A stretch of DNA of 64,000 nucleotides. It comes from Streptomyces microflavus (lineage in GTDB: Bacteria > Actinomycetota > Actinomycetes > Streptomycetales > Streptomycetaceae). Shown here one piece after another: positions 17,151-27,699 of the stretch (position 1 is its first letter; each line of letters opens with the position of its first letter). Under the pieces are notes generated by a model. It searched no databases and had not been told where the DNA came from. It saw only the letters and a program-made list of their open reading frames with translations. The stretch lies in contig NZ_BMUG01000001.1 of the NCBI RefSeq assembly GCF_014650075.1, positions 882,710-946,709 of the forward strand, in the 5' to 3' direction. The position numbers were made by a program, and so were the translations under genes.

Positions 17151-20100
17151 GTGCGCTACTGCATCCTCGGCACCACCCGGGCACTCCGCGACGACGGTAC
17201 GGCCGTCCCCATCGGCGGGGCGCGGCTGCGCGCCCTGCTCACCGTCCTCGCGCTGCACCCCGGGCGGACCGTCCCGGCCGGAGTGCTGGTCGGCGAGGTG
17301 TGGGACGGCGATCCGCCCGCCGACGCGGCCGGGGCGCTCCAGGCGCTGGTCGGGCGGCTGCGGCGGGCGCTGGGGCGGAGTGCCGTCGAGTCGGTGGAGA
17401 GCGGCTACCGGCTCGCCGCCCCGCCGGACGCCGTGGACCTGCACCGGTTCGAGCGGCTGGCGGGGGAGGGGAGCCGGGCCCTGGAGGAGGGGGACGCGGT
17501 CAAGGCCGTCACCGTCCTCGACGAGGCCCTGGCGCTCTGGGGCGGGGCGCCGCTCGCCGACCTCCCCGACCGTGCGGCGCCCGCCTCCCGCCTGGAGTCC
17601 CGCAGACTCGGCGCCCGGCGGGCCAGGCTCGACGCGCTGCGCCTCCTCGGGCGGGCGGACGAGGCCCTGTGGGAGCTGGCCGCGCTCTGCGCCGCCCACC
17701 CGCTCGACGAACCGCTCCAGGCCCTGCGCATCAGGGCCCTGCGGGACGCCGGACGCACGGCCGAGGCGCTGGCGGCGTACGACGAGGTCCGCACCGTACT
17801 CTCCGAACGCCTCGGCACCGACCCCGGGCCCGAACTGCGCGGCCTGTACGGAGAGCTCCTCCACCAGGAAGCCGCGCCCGCCGCCCCGCAGCCGCCCGCC
17901 CCGCACCCCGGACAGGCCCCCGAGGAGTCCCCCGTACCCGGGAAGCAGCCCACCCGGCAGGCGCCCCCGTCCGCCTCGCCGCAGCCCTCCCCGCCCGCGC
18001 CCTCCCCGCCCGCGTCCGGCAACCTCCGTGCCCGGCTCACCAGCTTCGTCGGCCGCGACCCCGACATCGCGGCCCTGCGCGAGGACCTCACCCGCACCCG
18101 GCTCGTCACCCTCCTCGGCCCCGGCGGCGCGGGCAAGACCCGGCTGTCGCAGGAGACCGCGGAGGTCGTCGCCGACGCCTGGCCCGACGGGGTCTGGCTG
18201 GCGGAGCTGGCCCCCGTGGACGACCCGGCCGCCGTGCCCGAGGCCGTCCTGAGCGCGGTCGGCGCCCGGGACACCGTGCTGCGCGGCGCCGGCGCCGAGG
18301 AGCTGCGGGCCTTCACCGAACACGGCGCGGGCGACCCCCTCGTACGGCTCACCGAGTACTGCTCCCGGCGCCGCATGCTCCTCCTGCTGGACAACTGCGA
18401 GCATGTGGTCGACGCGGCGGCCGCCCTCGCCGACCATCTGCTCACCCACTGCCCGCAGCTCACCGTCCTCGCGACCAGCCGCGAACCCCTCGGCGTACCG
18501 GGCGAGTTCGTCCGCCCCGTCGAACCGCTGCCCGACCCGATGGCCCTGCGGCTGCTCGCCGAGCGCGGGGCCGCCGCCCGCCCCGGGTTCCGCACCGACA
18601 CCGACGAGGAGACCGCGGCCGCCTGCGCCGAGATCTGCCGCCGGCTGGACGGGCTGCCGCTCGCCATCGAACTGGCCGCCGCCCGGCTGCGGATGCTCAC
18701 CCCCCGCCAGATCGCCGACCGGCTGGACGACCGCTTCCGCCTGCTCACCAGCGGCAGCCGGACCGTGCTGCCCCGCCAGCAGACGCTGCGCGCGGTCGTC
18801 GACTGGTCCTGGGAGCTGCTCGACGGAGCCGAACGGGCCGTACTGCGCCGCCTCTCCGTCTTCGCGGGCGGCTGCGGGATCGCCGCGGCCGAGGAGGTCT
18901 GCGCCCTGCCCGCCCCGGCCGACGGGGTCGCCGTCGGCCCCCTCGACGTCGCCGCGCTGCTCGGCTCCCTGGTCGACAAGTCGCTCGTCGTCGCCGCGCC
19001 CGGCGAGGACGCCGAGATGCGCTACCGGCTGCTGGAGACCGTCGGCGAGTACGCGGCCGAGCGGCTGGCCGAGGCGGGCGAGCGGGACGCCGTCGAGCGG
19101 CGCCACCTGGTCCACTACCGGGAGTTCGCCCGCACCACCGGGCCCAAGCTGCGCGGGGCGGGCCAGCGGCAGGCCATCGAGCTGTTCCGGCGCGAGTACG
19201 AGAACCTGCGCACCGCGCTCCGCCACGCCGTCGCCGCCGGGGAGGAGCAGGAGGGGCTCTGCCTGGTGCTCTCGCTGTCCTGGTACTGGATGATGCGCGA
19301 CCTGAACGCCGACGCCCGCCAGTGGGCCGAGGCGGTGGCCGCGCTCGGCCCCGACCCCTTCGCCCCGCCCGGCGTCCGGGCCCCCTCCCTGCTGGAGCGG
19401 ACCACCGACCGGCCGCCGCCGTGGGAGCCGGAGCAGGTGGCGGAGGCGCGGCGCGGGGTGGGACTGATCCAGCTGGTCAGCATGGACCACGCGATGGACG
19501 AGTGGCTGGCCCCCGAGGGGCAGGAGCGGCTCCAGGTCATCAGCCGCACCTACCGGGCCGGGCAGCCGCAGACCTGCCGTACGCCCGGTTCGCTCTGGAT
19601 GTTCTCCATCCTGCTCACCGGTGAGGTCGACGAACTCCGGGCGCTGATGGACGAGACGGTCCGGGCCTCCCGGGAGTTCGGCTACGAGTGGGAGCTGGGC
19701 GCCGCGCTGGAGATGCGGGCCAAGATCCTCGCCAACCGGCCCGACTGGGCGGGCGAGGCGCTGGCCGACGCCGACGAGAGCCTGGAGATTTTCGCCCGGC
19801 TCGGCGACGACTGGGGAGCCGCCGAATCGCTCTCCTCCCGGGGCGAGGCGAACGAGCGGGCGGGCCGTCTCACCGCCGCCACCGAGGACTACCTGGCCGC
19901 GATCGAGTACGCGCGTGCGCTCGGCGCCCGCGCCCAGGTGGCGGTGTTGCGCGCGCGGTACGCCGGGGTCCTCAGCGAACTCGACCGGTTCGAGGAGGCC
20001 GAGGCCATCCTGCGCGAGATCGTCGACGGCGGCCGGTCCGCGGGCCACGAGGCGGTGCCGACCGCCCGGCTGCACCTGGGCTTCCTGCTCGGACGCCAGG

Positions 20101-20573
20101 GCCGCCTGGTCGAGGCGCGCGAGCAACTGGTGCTGCTGCGCAAGGAGTTCAGCTCCCGTACGGTCGGCGTCTTCGACGGATTCGTGCTCGGGATGCTGGC
20201 CTGGCTGGACAACCTCGACGGTGACCACGCCTCCGCGCTCGACACCGCCCTGACCGCGCTGGGCCGCTCCCAGGACCGGCTCTCGGCGCTGATGGCCCCG
20301 TTCATGGCGTCCATGCAGCTGATGACCATGGCCCGGGCGCTCGCCGGACTCGACGGCGAAGGAGCCCCGGGGGCCGCGGCCCGGCTGCTCGGCCTCCAGG
20401 CGGCGCTCCTGCCCCCCGAACACGTACCGACCGCCCTGGAGCGCCAGGCCCTCGCCGAGGCGGAGGAGGCGGTGCGCGCCCGCATCGGCGACGAGGCGTA
20501 CACGGCGGCGTACGAAGAGGGCGGCGGCCTCACGATCGAGGAGGCCACCGCCCTGGCGGGCGCGTACCGGTGA
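17151..20573 (+). CDS. BTAD/NTPase transcriptional regulator (SARP-like)
   Basis: 1140 residues, started at the GTG at 17151 behind CAGGGA. It has an OmpR-type winged helix (about 1-90, ending SVESGYRL), a bacterial transcriptional activation domain (about 95-245), a Pro/Ala linker (about 250-290), an NTPase (Walker A GPGGAGKTR near 323, LLLLDNCEHV, ATSREPL, GLPLAIELAAARL) and a C-terminal half with helical TPR-like repeats. This is the AfsR-like architecture; relatives activate secondary metabolism or development genes. No biosynthetic cluster is adjacent, so targets are unknown; the neighbouring drug-type ABC exporter, convergent to it, is one candidate. Confidence 0.87.
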   Translation: MRYCILGTTRALRDDGTAVPIGGARLRALLTVLALHPGRTVPAGVLVGEVWDGDPPADAAGALQALVGRLRRALGRSAVESVESGYRLAAPPDAVDLHRFERLAGEGSRALEEGDAVKAVTVLDEALALWGGAPLADLPDRAAPASRLESRRLGARRARLDALRLLGRADEALWELAALCAAHPLDEPLQALRIRALRDAGRTAEALAAYDEVRTVLSERLGTDPGPELRGLYGELLHQEAAPAAPQPPAPHPGQAPEESPVPGKQPTRQAPPSASPQPSPPAPSPPASGNLRARLTSFVGRDPDIAALREDLTRTRLVTLLGPGGAGKTRLSQETAEVVADAWPDGVWLAELAPVDDPAAVPEAVLSAVGARDTVLRGAGAEELRAFTEHGAGDPLVRLTEYCSRRRMLLLLDNCEHVVDAAAALADHLLTHCPQLTVLATSREPLGVPGEFVRPVEPLPDPMALRLLAERGAAARPGFRTDTDEETAAACAEICRRLDGLPLAIELAAARLRMLTPRQIADRLDDRFRLLTSGSRTVLPRQQTLRAVVDWSWELLDGAERAVLRRLSVFAGGCGIAAAEEVCALPAPADGVAVGPLDVAALLGSLVDKSLVVAAPGEDAEMRYRLLETVGEYAAERLAEAGERDAVERRHLVHYREFARTTGPKLRGAGQRQAIELFRREYENLRTALRHAVAAGEEQEGLCLVLSLSWYWMMRDLNADARQWAEAVAALGPDPFAPPGVRAPSLLERTTDRPPPWEPEQVAEARRGVGLIQLVSMDHAMDEWLAPEGQERLQVISRTYRAGQPQTCRTPGSLWMFSILLTGEVDELRALMDETVRASREFGYEWELGAALEMRAKILANRPDWAGEALADADESLEIFARLGDDWGAAESLSSRGEANERAGRLTAATEDYLAAIEYARALGARAQVAVLRARYAGVLSELDRFEEAEAILREIVDGGRSAGHEAVPTARLHLGFLLGRQGRLVEAREQLVLLRKEFSSRTVGVFDGFVLGMLAWLDNLDGDHASALDTALTALGRSQDRLSALMAPFMASMQLMTMARALAGLDGEGAPGAAARLLGLQAALLPPEHVPTALERQALAEAEEAVRARIGDEAYTAAYEEGGGLTIEEATALAGAYR

Positions 20574-20644
20574 CACCTTCGGTGCCCGGCGGCGCCCAGG
20601 CCTTCCTGGCGACACCTTCGGTGCCGGGCGCTCAGGCCTTCTTG
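20572..20644. repeat. Tandem duplication at the ABC permease 3' end
   Basis: Two imperfect copies (about 20572-20608 and 20611-20644) share GACACCTTCGGTGCC, then CAGGCCTTC-TG. The second copy contains the last codons and stop of the permease gene; the first lies in the convergent gap. Confidence 0.75.
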
Positions 20645-21494
20645 CGGAACTTGGCGACGGCCAGCGGCGCCATCACCACCGTGATCCCGGCGGCCCAGGC
20701 GAGCGTCCACCAGACGGAGTCCCCGACCGGCTTGCCCTGCATGAGGGCCCGCGCCGCGTCCGCCAGGTTGGAGAGCGGGTTGTAGTCGGTGAACGCCTGG
20801 AGCCACCCCGGCATGGTCTGCGTCGGCGCGAAGATCGAGGAACCGAACTGCAGCGGCATCAGCACGAGCATCGCCGTCCCCTGAACGGCCTGGGCCGTCT
20901 TCATGGTCAGCCCGAGCAGGATGAAGATCCACATGATGGCGGCGCCGAACGTGGCGGCCAGCGCGACCGCTCCGAGGAGCCCGAACACCGAGCCGTTCAG
21001 CTCCATGCCGAGGGCGAACCCCATGGTGAGCAGGATGAGCGTGGCGATCATCAGCCGGCCCAGCTCGACCACGATCTTGGCGATGAGCACCGAGGAGCGG
21101 GCGATCGGCATCGTCCGGAACCGGTCCATGACCCCCTTGCGGAAGTCGTCGTTGACGCCGGTGCCGACGGCCATGGCGATGTTCATGCCCATCATCGCCA
21201 TGAGTCCCGGCACCAGGTAGTTCACATAGTCGTGCCGGTTCCCGCCGAGGCTGGCGCCGACCGAGCCGCCGAAGACGTACACGAAGAGCACGATGAAGAC
21301 GATCGGCATCAGAAGGACGTCGAACATCGACTCCGGGTCCTTCTTGATCTGGAGCAGATTGCGCCGGGCGAGGGCCCCGATGTGGCGCAGGTTGGCCCGC
21401 AGCCCGATCCGGCCCTCCTCGGCCACCGCCGCCTTCGACGGTGCGGGGCCCGCGGATCCGGCGGGCGTGGGGGTCAGGGTTGTGGTGGTGCTGC

Positions 21495-21498
<4 letters not shown>
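20632..21498 (-). CDS. Drug-type ABC-2 permease (DrrB-like)
   Basis: Integral membrane permease of 288 residues with six predicted helices after a roughly 50-residue cytoplasmic start. RNLLQIKKDPESMFDVLLMPIVFIVLFVYVFGG and the FRKGVMDRFRTMPIARSS loop are typical of the DrrB/daunorubicin-resistance branch. Its ATG overlaps the stop of the upstream ATPase gene (ATGA), so the two form one export unit. Substrate unknown. No resistance or biosynthesis gene lies alongside. Confidence 0.87.
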
Positions 21499-22517
<1,019 letters not shown>

Positions 22518-22584
22518 GGGACCAGCGCCCACCGACAGCTCACCGACAGCCGGCCGATACGGCCCGATACGGCTCCCGAACGCG

Positions 22585-22621
22585 CGACAGCCCGCCGATG
22601 GGGGATGTCGGCGGGCTGTCG
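22585..22621 (-). terminator. Terminator downstream of panB
   Basis: A perfect 14-bp stem (22585-22598 with 22608-22621) has a 9-base loop. It lies between the panB stop and the ABC operon start, both on the minus strand, and would insulate the two. Confidence 0.8.
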
Positions 22622-22642
22622 GTGGTGCGGGAAATGGCTGAT

Positions 22643-22712
22643 GCGGGCCCCGGAGGGGCCGGTGGATCAACGGAAGGCGCGGGCCCCGGAGGGCCGGTGG
22701 ATCAGTGGAAGG
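22643..22712. repeat. Tandem duplication at the panB 3' end
   Basis: Two near-identical copies of 34-36 bp (22643-22678 and 22679-22712, sharing GCGGGCCCCGGAGG and GGCCGGTGGATCA). The second holds the panB stop and last codons. Confidence 0.8.
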
Positions 22713-23592
22713 TGTGCTCCGGCGCGGGGAACGTACCGCCCACGACCTCCTCGGCGAACTCCTTCGCCGCGTCACCGAGCACCTTGCGCATGTTCGCGTA
22801 CTGCTTGGTGAAGCGCGGCACCTTGCCGCCGGTCAGCCCGACCATGTCGGTGTAGACGAGCACCTGCGCATCGGTCCCGGCACCGGCGCCGATGCCGATG
22901 GTCGGGATGTGCAGCGTCTGGGTGACCTGGGTGGCCAGCTCCTCGGGCACCAGCTCCAGCACGACGGCGAACGCGCCCGCGTCCTGGACCGCCTTGGCGT
23001 CGCGCAGCAGCCGGTGGGCCGCCTCGTCGCCGCGGCCCTGCACCCGGTAGCCCATGGCGTTGACGGACTGCGGGGTCAGGCCGATGTGGGCCATGACCGG
23101 GATGCCCGCCTCGACCAGCAGCCGGATCTGCTCCAGGGACCGCTCGCCGCCCTCCAGCTTGACCGCGCCGACACCCGACTCCTTGATCAGCCGGGTCGCG
23201 TTGCGCAGCGCCTGGACGGGACCCTCCTGATACGAGCCGAAGGGCAGGTCCGCGACGACGAGCGCGCGCTTGGTGCCGCGTACGACGGCGGCGGAGAGGA
23301 TGGCGATCTCGTCCATCGTGACCGGCACGGTGGTCTCGTAGCCGAGGTGCACGTTGCCCATCGAGTCCCCGACGAGCATGACCGGGATGCCCGCCTCGTC
23401 GAAGACGGACGCGGTCATCGCGTCGTAAGCGGTGAGCATGGGCCACTTCTCGCCGCGCTCGGTGGCGGCGGCGATGTCGTGGATCGTGATGCGGCGGGTG
23501 GACTTCCCTCCGTACAGCGCCTTGCTGCTGTCGGGGGCGGAAGCGGTGGTTCCCGCGGGGGAGGACTGGTTCTGTGCAGCCGAAAGCGACAT
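22702..23592 (-). CDS. panB: Ketopantoate hydroxymethyltransferase
   Basis: 296 residues, a TIM-barrel enzyme that adds a hydroxymethyl group from 5,10-methylene-tetrahydrofolate to 2-oxoisovalerate, the first step to pantothenate and CoA. Seen: the metal and substrate segment MLVGDSMGNVHLGYETTVPVTMDE, AVKLEGG, GHIGLTPQS in the form AHIGLTPQSVN, VLELVP and IPTIGIGAG. A 30-residue Ser/Ala-rich N-terminus precedes the fold, common in actinobacteria. Monocistronic. The distal part of pantothenate synthesis is not in this window. Confidence 0.94.
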   Translation of the reverse strand: MSLSAAQNQSSPAGTTASAPDSSKALYGGKSTRRITIHDIAAATERGEKWPMLTAYDAMTASVFDEAGIPVMLVGDSMGNVHLGYETTVPVTMDEIAILSAAVVRGTKRALVVADLPFGSYQEGPVQALRNATRLIKESGVGAVKLEGGERSLEQIRLLVEAGIPVMAHIGLTPQSVNAMGYRVQGRGDEAAHRLLRDAKAVQDAGAFAVVLELVPEELATQVTQTLHIPTIGIGAGAGTDAQVLVYTDMVGLTGGKVPRFTKQYANMRKVLGDAAKEFAEEVVGGTFPAPEHTFH

Positions 23593-23750
23593 GGCTGATG
23601 AGCTCCTTCGTCATCTCGAGGCGCCCTCACGGCGTCCCCGGATCCCTTCCATGGTGGCATCCCGCCCGGGCAAACGGGAAGTGGGCCCGCACGGGACCGT
23701 CCGAACCGTCCGCGCTGACCGTTCGACGGCCGTTGGGCAAAGCTTTAACA

Positions 23751-23769
23751 ATACGAGACGGTCTCGTAT
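23751..23769. promoter_or_regulatory. 19-bp palindrome before the DHA2 efflux gene
   Basis: ATACGAGAC-G-GTCTCGTAT is a perfect 9-1-9 inverted repeat, 25 bases upstream of the ATG at 23794. Size and place fit an operator for a TetR-family repressor, possibly the one encoded at 25587. Confidence 0.7.
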
Positions 23770-23793
23770 CGAAACGGCGTTAGGCTCGTCCCC

Positions 23794-25419
23794 ATGTCCA
23801 ACCCGTCTCCCTCCGCCGCGGCCTCCTCCGGGGTCGCCGCCGCCGAGCCCCGCATACCCGAGGCGATCCACCGCCGCCGCTGGTGGATCCTCACCGTCCT
23901 GATGTTCAGCCTGCTCATCGTGGTGCTGGACAACTCGATCCTGAACGTCGCGGTCAAGACGATCGCCAGCCCCGCGCCCACCGGCATCGGCGCCACCCAG
24001 AGCGAGCTGGAGTGGGCGATCAACTCCTACACGCTCGTCTTCGCCGGACTCCTCTTCACCGCCGGACTCCTCGGCGACCGCATCGGCCGCAAGAAGGTCC
24101 TCCTCTTCGGCATCCTGGTCTTCGGCATCGGCTCCGCCCTGGCCGCCATGTCCGCGTCGCCCGGCGAACTCATCACCTGGCGCGCCCTGATGGGCTTCGG
24201 CGCCGCCTTCGTGATGCCCGCCACCCTCGCCGTCCTGATGAACGTCTTCGAGCGCGACGAACAGCCCAAGGCCATCGGCATCTGGGCCGGCAGCGTCGGC
24301 CTCGGCATCGCGATCGGCCCGATCACCGGCGGGCTGCTCCTGGAGCACTTCTGGTGGGGCTCGATCTTCCTGGTGAACGTCCCCGTGGTCGTGCTGGCCC
24401 TGGTCGCCATGGCGATCCTGGTCCCCGACTCCCGCGACCCGAAGCCCGGCAAGGTCGACCCGGTGGGCGTCGCGCTCTCCATCGTCGGCCTGGTCCTGCT
24501 GGTGTACGGGATCATCCGGGGCGGCGAGCTCGCCGACTTCACCGACACCACCGTGCTGCTCTCCATCGTCGGCGGACTGCTGGTGCTGGCCGGATTCGTC
24601 TGGCACGAGAAGCGCAGCAGCCACCCGGCGATCGACATCACGTACTTCCGGAAGCCCGCGTTCTCCGCCGCCGTCGCCGCCATAGCGCTGGTCTTCTTCG
24701 CGCTCATGGGCGTGACCTTCTTCTCGGCCTTCTACCTCCAGAGCGTGCGCGGCTACAGCGCCCTGCAGTCGGGCCTGCTCATCGTTCCGCTCGCCGCCGC
24801 CCAGATGATCTTCGCGCCCCGGGCCCGGCTGGTCGTCGACCGGTTCGGCGCCCGTGCGGTCTGCACGGTGGGCATGCTCCTGGTCGCCGCCGGACTCGCC
24901 TCGTTCGCCCTGTTCGACGCCGGTACGCCGGTGTGGGTGATGTGCCTCGTCTTCTTCGTCCAGGGCACCGGAATGGCGCACATCATGCCGCCCGTCACCG
25001 TCGCCGTGATGCAGGCGCTGCCCCGCGAGAAGGCCGGTTCCGGTTCCGCCATCAACAACACCTTCCGCCAGGTCGGCGGAGCGCTCGGGATCGCGGTCCT
25101 CGGCTCGGTGCTCTCCACCGTCTATCGGGGTGACATCGAGGGCCACCTCTCCGCGGTCCCGGCCGGGGTCAGGGACGTGGCGGGCGAGTCCATCGAGGCC
25201 ACGCTCGGTGTCGCCGAGAAGCTCGGCCCGGTGGCCGGAAAGCCTCTGGTCGCCGCCGCCAACGACGCCTTCATCAGCGCCATGCACGTGACCGCGCTCG
25301 GCTCGGCGGCCGTCGCCCTGGTCGGCGCGGTGGTCGTCGGCCTGTACCTGCCGGGGCGGACCCCGGCCACCCCGGCGGAGCCCGCGGCCCGGCCCGCGGA
25401 GGAGCCGGTGAGCCGCTGA
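23794..25419 (+). CDS. DHA2-family MFS efflux pump
   Basis: 541 residues with about 14 helices, the EmrB/QacA branch of drug:proton antiporters. Seen: [15 protein letters not shown] in helix 1, [15 protein letters not shown] (loop 2-3 motif A), [21 protein letters not shown], and the C-terminal signature [25 protein letters not shown] perfect palindrome sits just upstream and a TetR-type regulator gene follows 168 bases downstream on the same strand, the usual repressor-pump pair. Substrate unknown. Confidence 0.88.
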   Translation: MSNPSPSAAASSGVAAAEPRIPEAIHRRRWWILTVLMFSLLIVVLDNSILNVAVKTIASPAPTGIGATQSELEWAINSYTLVFAGLLFTAGLLGDRIGRKKVLLFGILVFGIGSALAAMSASPGELITWRALMGFGAAFVMPATLAVLMNVFERDEQPKAIGIWAGSVGLGIAIGPITGGLLLEHFWWGSIFLVNVPVVVLALVAMAILVPDSRDPKPGKVDPVGVALSIVGLVLLVYGIIRGGELADFTDTTVLLSIVGGLLVLAGFVWHEKRSSHPAIDITYFRKPAFSAAVAAIALVFFALMGVTFFSAFYLQSVRGYSALQSGLLIVPLAAAQMIFAPRARLVVDRFGARAVCTVGMLLVAAGLASFALFDAGTPVWVMCLVFFVQGTGMAHIMPPVTVAVMQALPREKAGSGSAINNTFRQVGGALGIAVLGSVLSTVYRGDIEGHLSAVPAGVRDVAGESIEATLGVAEKLGPVAGKPLVAAANDAFISAMHVTALGSAAVALVGAVVVGLYLPGRTPATPAEPAARPAEEPVSR

Positions 25420-25476
25420 CCGACCCGGAGGGCCGTGGCCCACCGCCCCCTCGCGGTCGGCGAGAATCAGGGCGAA

Positions 25477-25563
25477 GGGCGTACGCGTACGGCGGCAGGG
25501 GCGTACATGTACGAAGGCACGGCTGTACGCGTACGAGGGCAGGGCTGTCCACGTACGGCGGCC
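25477..25563. repeat. Four tandem 22-bp units before the TetR gene
   Basis: Units at 25477-25497, 25498-25519, 25520-25541 and 25542-25563. Consensus is close to GGGC-KGTACGCGTACG-RMGGCA, with a palindromic GTACGCGTAC or GTACATGTAC core in the first three. The array ends 24 bases before the GTG start. Confidence 0.8.
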
Positions 25564-25586
25564 GGCACGGAGAGAGGCGGCTTCAG

Positions 25587-26321
25587 GTGCGGGACCAGGA
25601 CGACGGCGAGCACGACGGCGGCGAGCACGACGGCACGCGGTCCGGCGAGCAGGACCGGCACGACGCGTGCGCCGGCGCTGGCGACGGCGGCGCCGCGCGG
25701 GGCGACGGGGCTCAGGACCCCGAGCCCCGCCGCGGCCGCCCCCGCAGTGCCGCGGCCGAACGGGCGATCCTGGACGCCGTCATCACCCTCCTGGAGGCGG
25801 GCGAACCCCTGGCCGGCCTCTCCATCGAGCGCATCGCGCGTACGGCGGGCGTGGGCAAGGCCACGATCTACCGCCGGTGGACGGGAAAGGAAGAGCTCTT
25901 CGTCGACGTCGTACGGGACATGGAACCCGTCGACCCGCCCGTCTCCGGCACCGAGGGCCTCGCCGATCTGCGGGTCATGCTGGAATCCCTGCGCACCCGG
26001 GGCCTCGCCCAGCGCTCCTCGGTGCTCCTGCACAACATCTTCGCCCAGATGAAGAGCCACCCGAAGCTGTGGGACGAGTACTCCGGCACGGTGATCGCCC
26101 CCCGCCGCGAGCTGATGCTGGCGGCGGTACGGCGGGCCGTCGCCGCGGGGGAGCTCCGTGACGACCTCGACGTGGAGCTGATCGACGACCTCTTCGTCGG
26201 CCCGATGCTCGTCCGTACCGTCCACCGCCCCGACGCGCCCCTCCCCGACGACCTGGCCGACCGCATCATCGCGGCGCTGGTCCAGGGCCTGGCCCCGGCG
26301 GGCTCCCCGGCGCGCGCCTGA
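25587..26321 (+). CDS. TetR-family regulator
   Basis: 244 residues, started at the GTG at 25587 behind AGAGAGG. The first 50 residues are an acidic, His/Gly-rich tail, unusually long for the family. Then comes the HTH (RRGRPRSAAAERAILDAV, later IERIARTAGVGKATIYRRW) and a TetR_C-type ligand domain. It follows the DHA2 pump and probably represses it and itself. A four-unit repeat array with palindromic cores sits directly upstream and is a candidate operator. Confidence 0.85.
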   Translation: MRDQDDGEHDGGEHDGTRSGEQDRHDACAGAGDGGAARGDGAQDPEPRRGRPRSAAAERAILDAVITLLEAGEPLAGLSIERIARTAGVGKATIYRRWTGKEELFVDVVRDMEPVDPPVSGTEGLADLRVMLESLRTRGLAQRSSVLLHNIFAQMKSHPKLWDEYSGTVIAPRRELMLAAVRRAVAAGELRDDLDVELIDDLFVGPMLVRTVHRPDAPLPDDLADRIIAALVQGLAPAGSPARA

Positions 26322-26331
26322 CGCGCCGGGG
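26305..26331 (+). terminator. Terminator over the TetR gene stop
   Basis: A 10-bp stem (CCCCGGCGCG at 26305-26314 with CGCGCCGGGG at 26322-26331) and a 7-base loop that includes the stop codon. Confidence 0.65.
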
Positions 26332-26514
26332 CCGGGACGAGTGTGCTCGTTCTGTCACAAGCCCCCACCGGCCGGGCCCGGACCGGAACCTCTCGTGCCG
26401 CTCCACACGTCCTGCTCACGAAGAAGCCGTCGTCGACGGCGGGAAAGACGCCGCCCATCACCTAGGGTCGAGGGGCGCGGCGATGTGTACGGCAAGGCAG
26501 TGAGGACGAGCGCG

Positions 26515-27540
26515 ATGGTGCAGGCGTACGGGGCGGACACGGGCAACGGCAGCGCGGAGCAGCCGCAGGCCGGCGGGTCCCGCTTCCGGAGCCTTCTGGG
26601 CAGAGCGGCCCGGGACCGGGGAATCTGGCGGCGCGGGATCGTGCTCGCCCTCTGCTCGGTGGTGCTGACCCTGGTGATGGTCGTCCACGCGCAGATCCCG
26701 AACCGGGTCGGCAACCTCGGCAGCCTCGTCGAGACGTTCCTGCCGTGGATAGCGCTGTTCATCCCGTTGCTGCTGATCCTGGCGCTGCTGCGGCGCTCCG
26801 CCACCGCGCTGATCGCCCTGCTGCTCCCGGCCGTGGTCTGGCTCAACATCTTCGGCGGCCTGATCACCGACAAGTCCGGCACCGGCGGCGACCTCACCGT
26901 CGCCACCCACAACGTCAACGCCGGCAACCCCGACCCCGCCGGCACCGCCCAGCAGGTCGCGGGCTCCGGGGCCGACGTCGTGGCCCTCCAGGAGCTGCCG
27001 GGCGGCCAGGTGTCCACGTACGAGAAGTCGCTCGCCGCCCGCTACCCGTACCACTCGGTCCAGGGCACCGTCGGGCTGTGGAGCAAGTACCCCCTCAGCA
27101 ACACCAGGCCCGTCGACATCAAGATGGGCTGGACCCGGGCCATGCGCTCCACGGTGAAGGCGCCGCAGGGCGAGATCGCGGTGTACGTGGCCCACCTCCC
27201 GTCGGTCCGGGTGAAGCTGCACGCGGGGTTCACCGCCAACCAGCGCGACAACAGCGCCGACGCCCTCGGGGAGGCCATCGCCGACGAGCAGGTCGAGCGC
27301 GTCGTCCTCCTCGGCGACCTCAACGGCACGATGAACGACCGCTCCCTGAACGCGGTCACCTCCCAGATGCGCTCCACCCAGGGCGCGGCGGGCGACGGCT
27401 TCGGCTTCAGCTGGCCCGCCTCGTTCCCGATGGCCCGGATCGACCAGATCATGGTCAAGGGCGTCGAGCCGAAGTCCTCGTGGACCCTGGCGGCGACCGA
27501 CAGCGACCACCTGCCGATCGCGGCCCGCGTGGAGCTGTGA
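26515..27540 (+). CDS. Membrane-anchored endonuclease/exonuclease/phosphatase-fold protein
   Basis: 341 residues, started at the ATG at 26515 behind TGAGGA. Three hydrophobic helices (about 38-115) are followed by an extracytoplasmic EEP domain. Catalytic motifs are THNVNAG, QELPGG (metal-binding Glu), GDLNGTMND and SDHLPIAARV (Asp-His pair). The fold cleaves phosphodiesters (nucleic acid, sphingomyelin, phosphoinositide); with this topology the active site would face outside. Streptomyces encode several such proteins, mostly of unknown substrate. Confidence 0.82.
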   Translation: MVQAYGADTGNGSAEQPQAGGSRFRSLLGRAARDRGIWRRGIVLALCSVVLTLVMVVHAQIPNRVGNLGSLVETFLPWIALFIPLLLILALLRRSATALIALLLPAVVWLNIFGGLITDKSGTGGDLTVATHNVNAGNPDPAGTAQQVAGSGADVVALQELPGGQVSTYEKSLAARYPYHSVQGTVGLWSKYPLSNTRPVDIKMGWTRAMRSTVKAPQGEIAVYVAHLPSVRVKLHAGFTANQRDNSADALGEAIADEQVERVVLLGDLNGTMNDRSLNAVTSQMRSTQGAAGDGFGFSWPASFPMARIDQIMVKGVEPKSSWTLAATDSDHLPIAARVEL

Positions 27541-27699
27541 CAGGCATCAGGCAACCGGCCGTTCACCTCCCGGCATAAAACATCTGCGACAATTTGTTCC
27601 AGTCGCATACATAAAGAAGACTCAGCCGTCGCCCGGCGTGGATGCCGAGGCGACGGTTCTTCGTTCTGCCCCCGCCCCGAGATTGTGAAGGTTCTTCCC

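Noticed and set aside
17058..20615. Open frame of about 1185 codons antisense to the BTAD/NTPase regulator
   Set aside because: Composition is low-complexity Gly/Glu/Arg and no motif is visible; the plus-strand protein has intact HTH and Walker motifs.
25477..25563. CRISPR array
   Set aside because: Units touch each other, cores are palindromic and there are only four.
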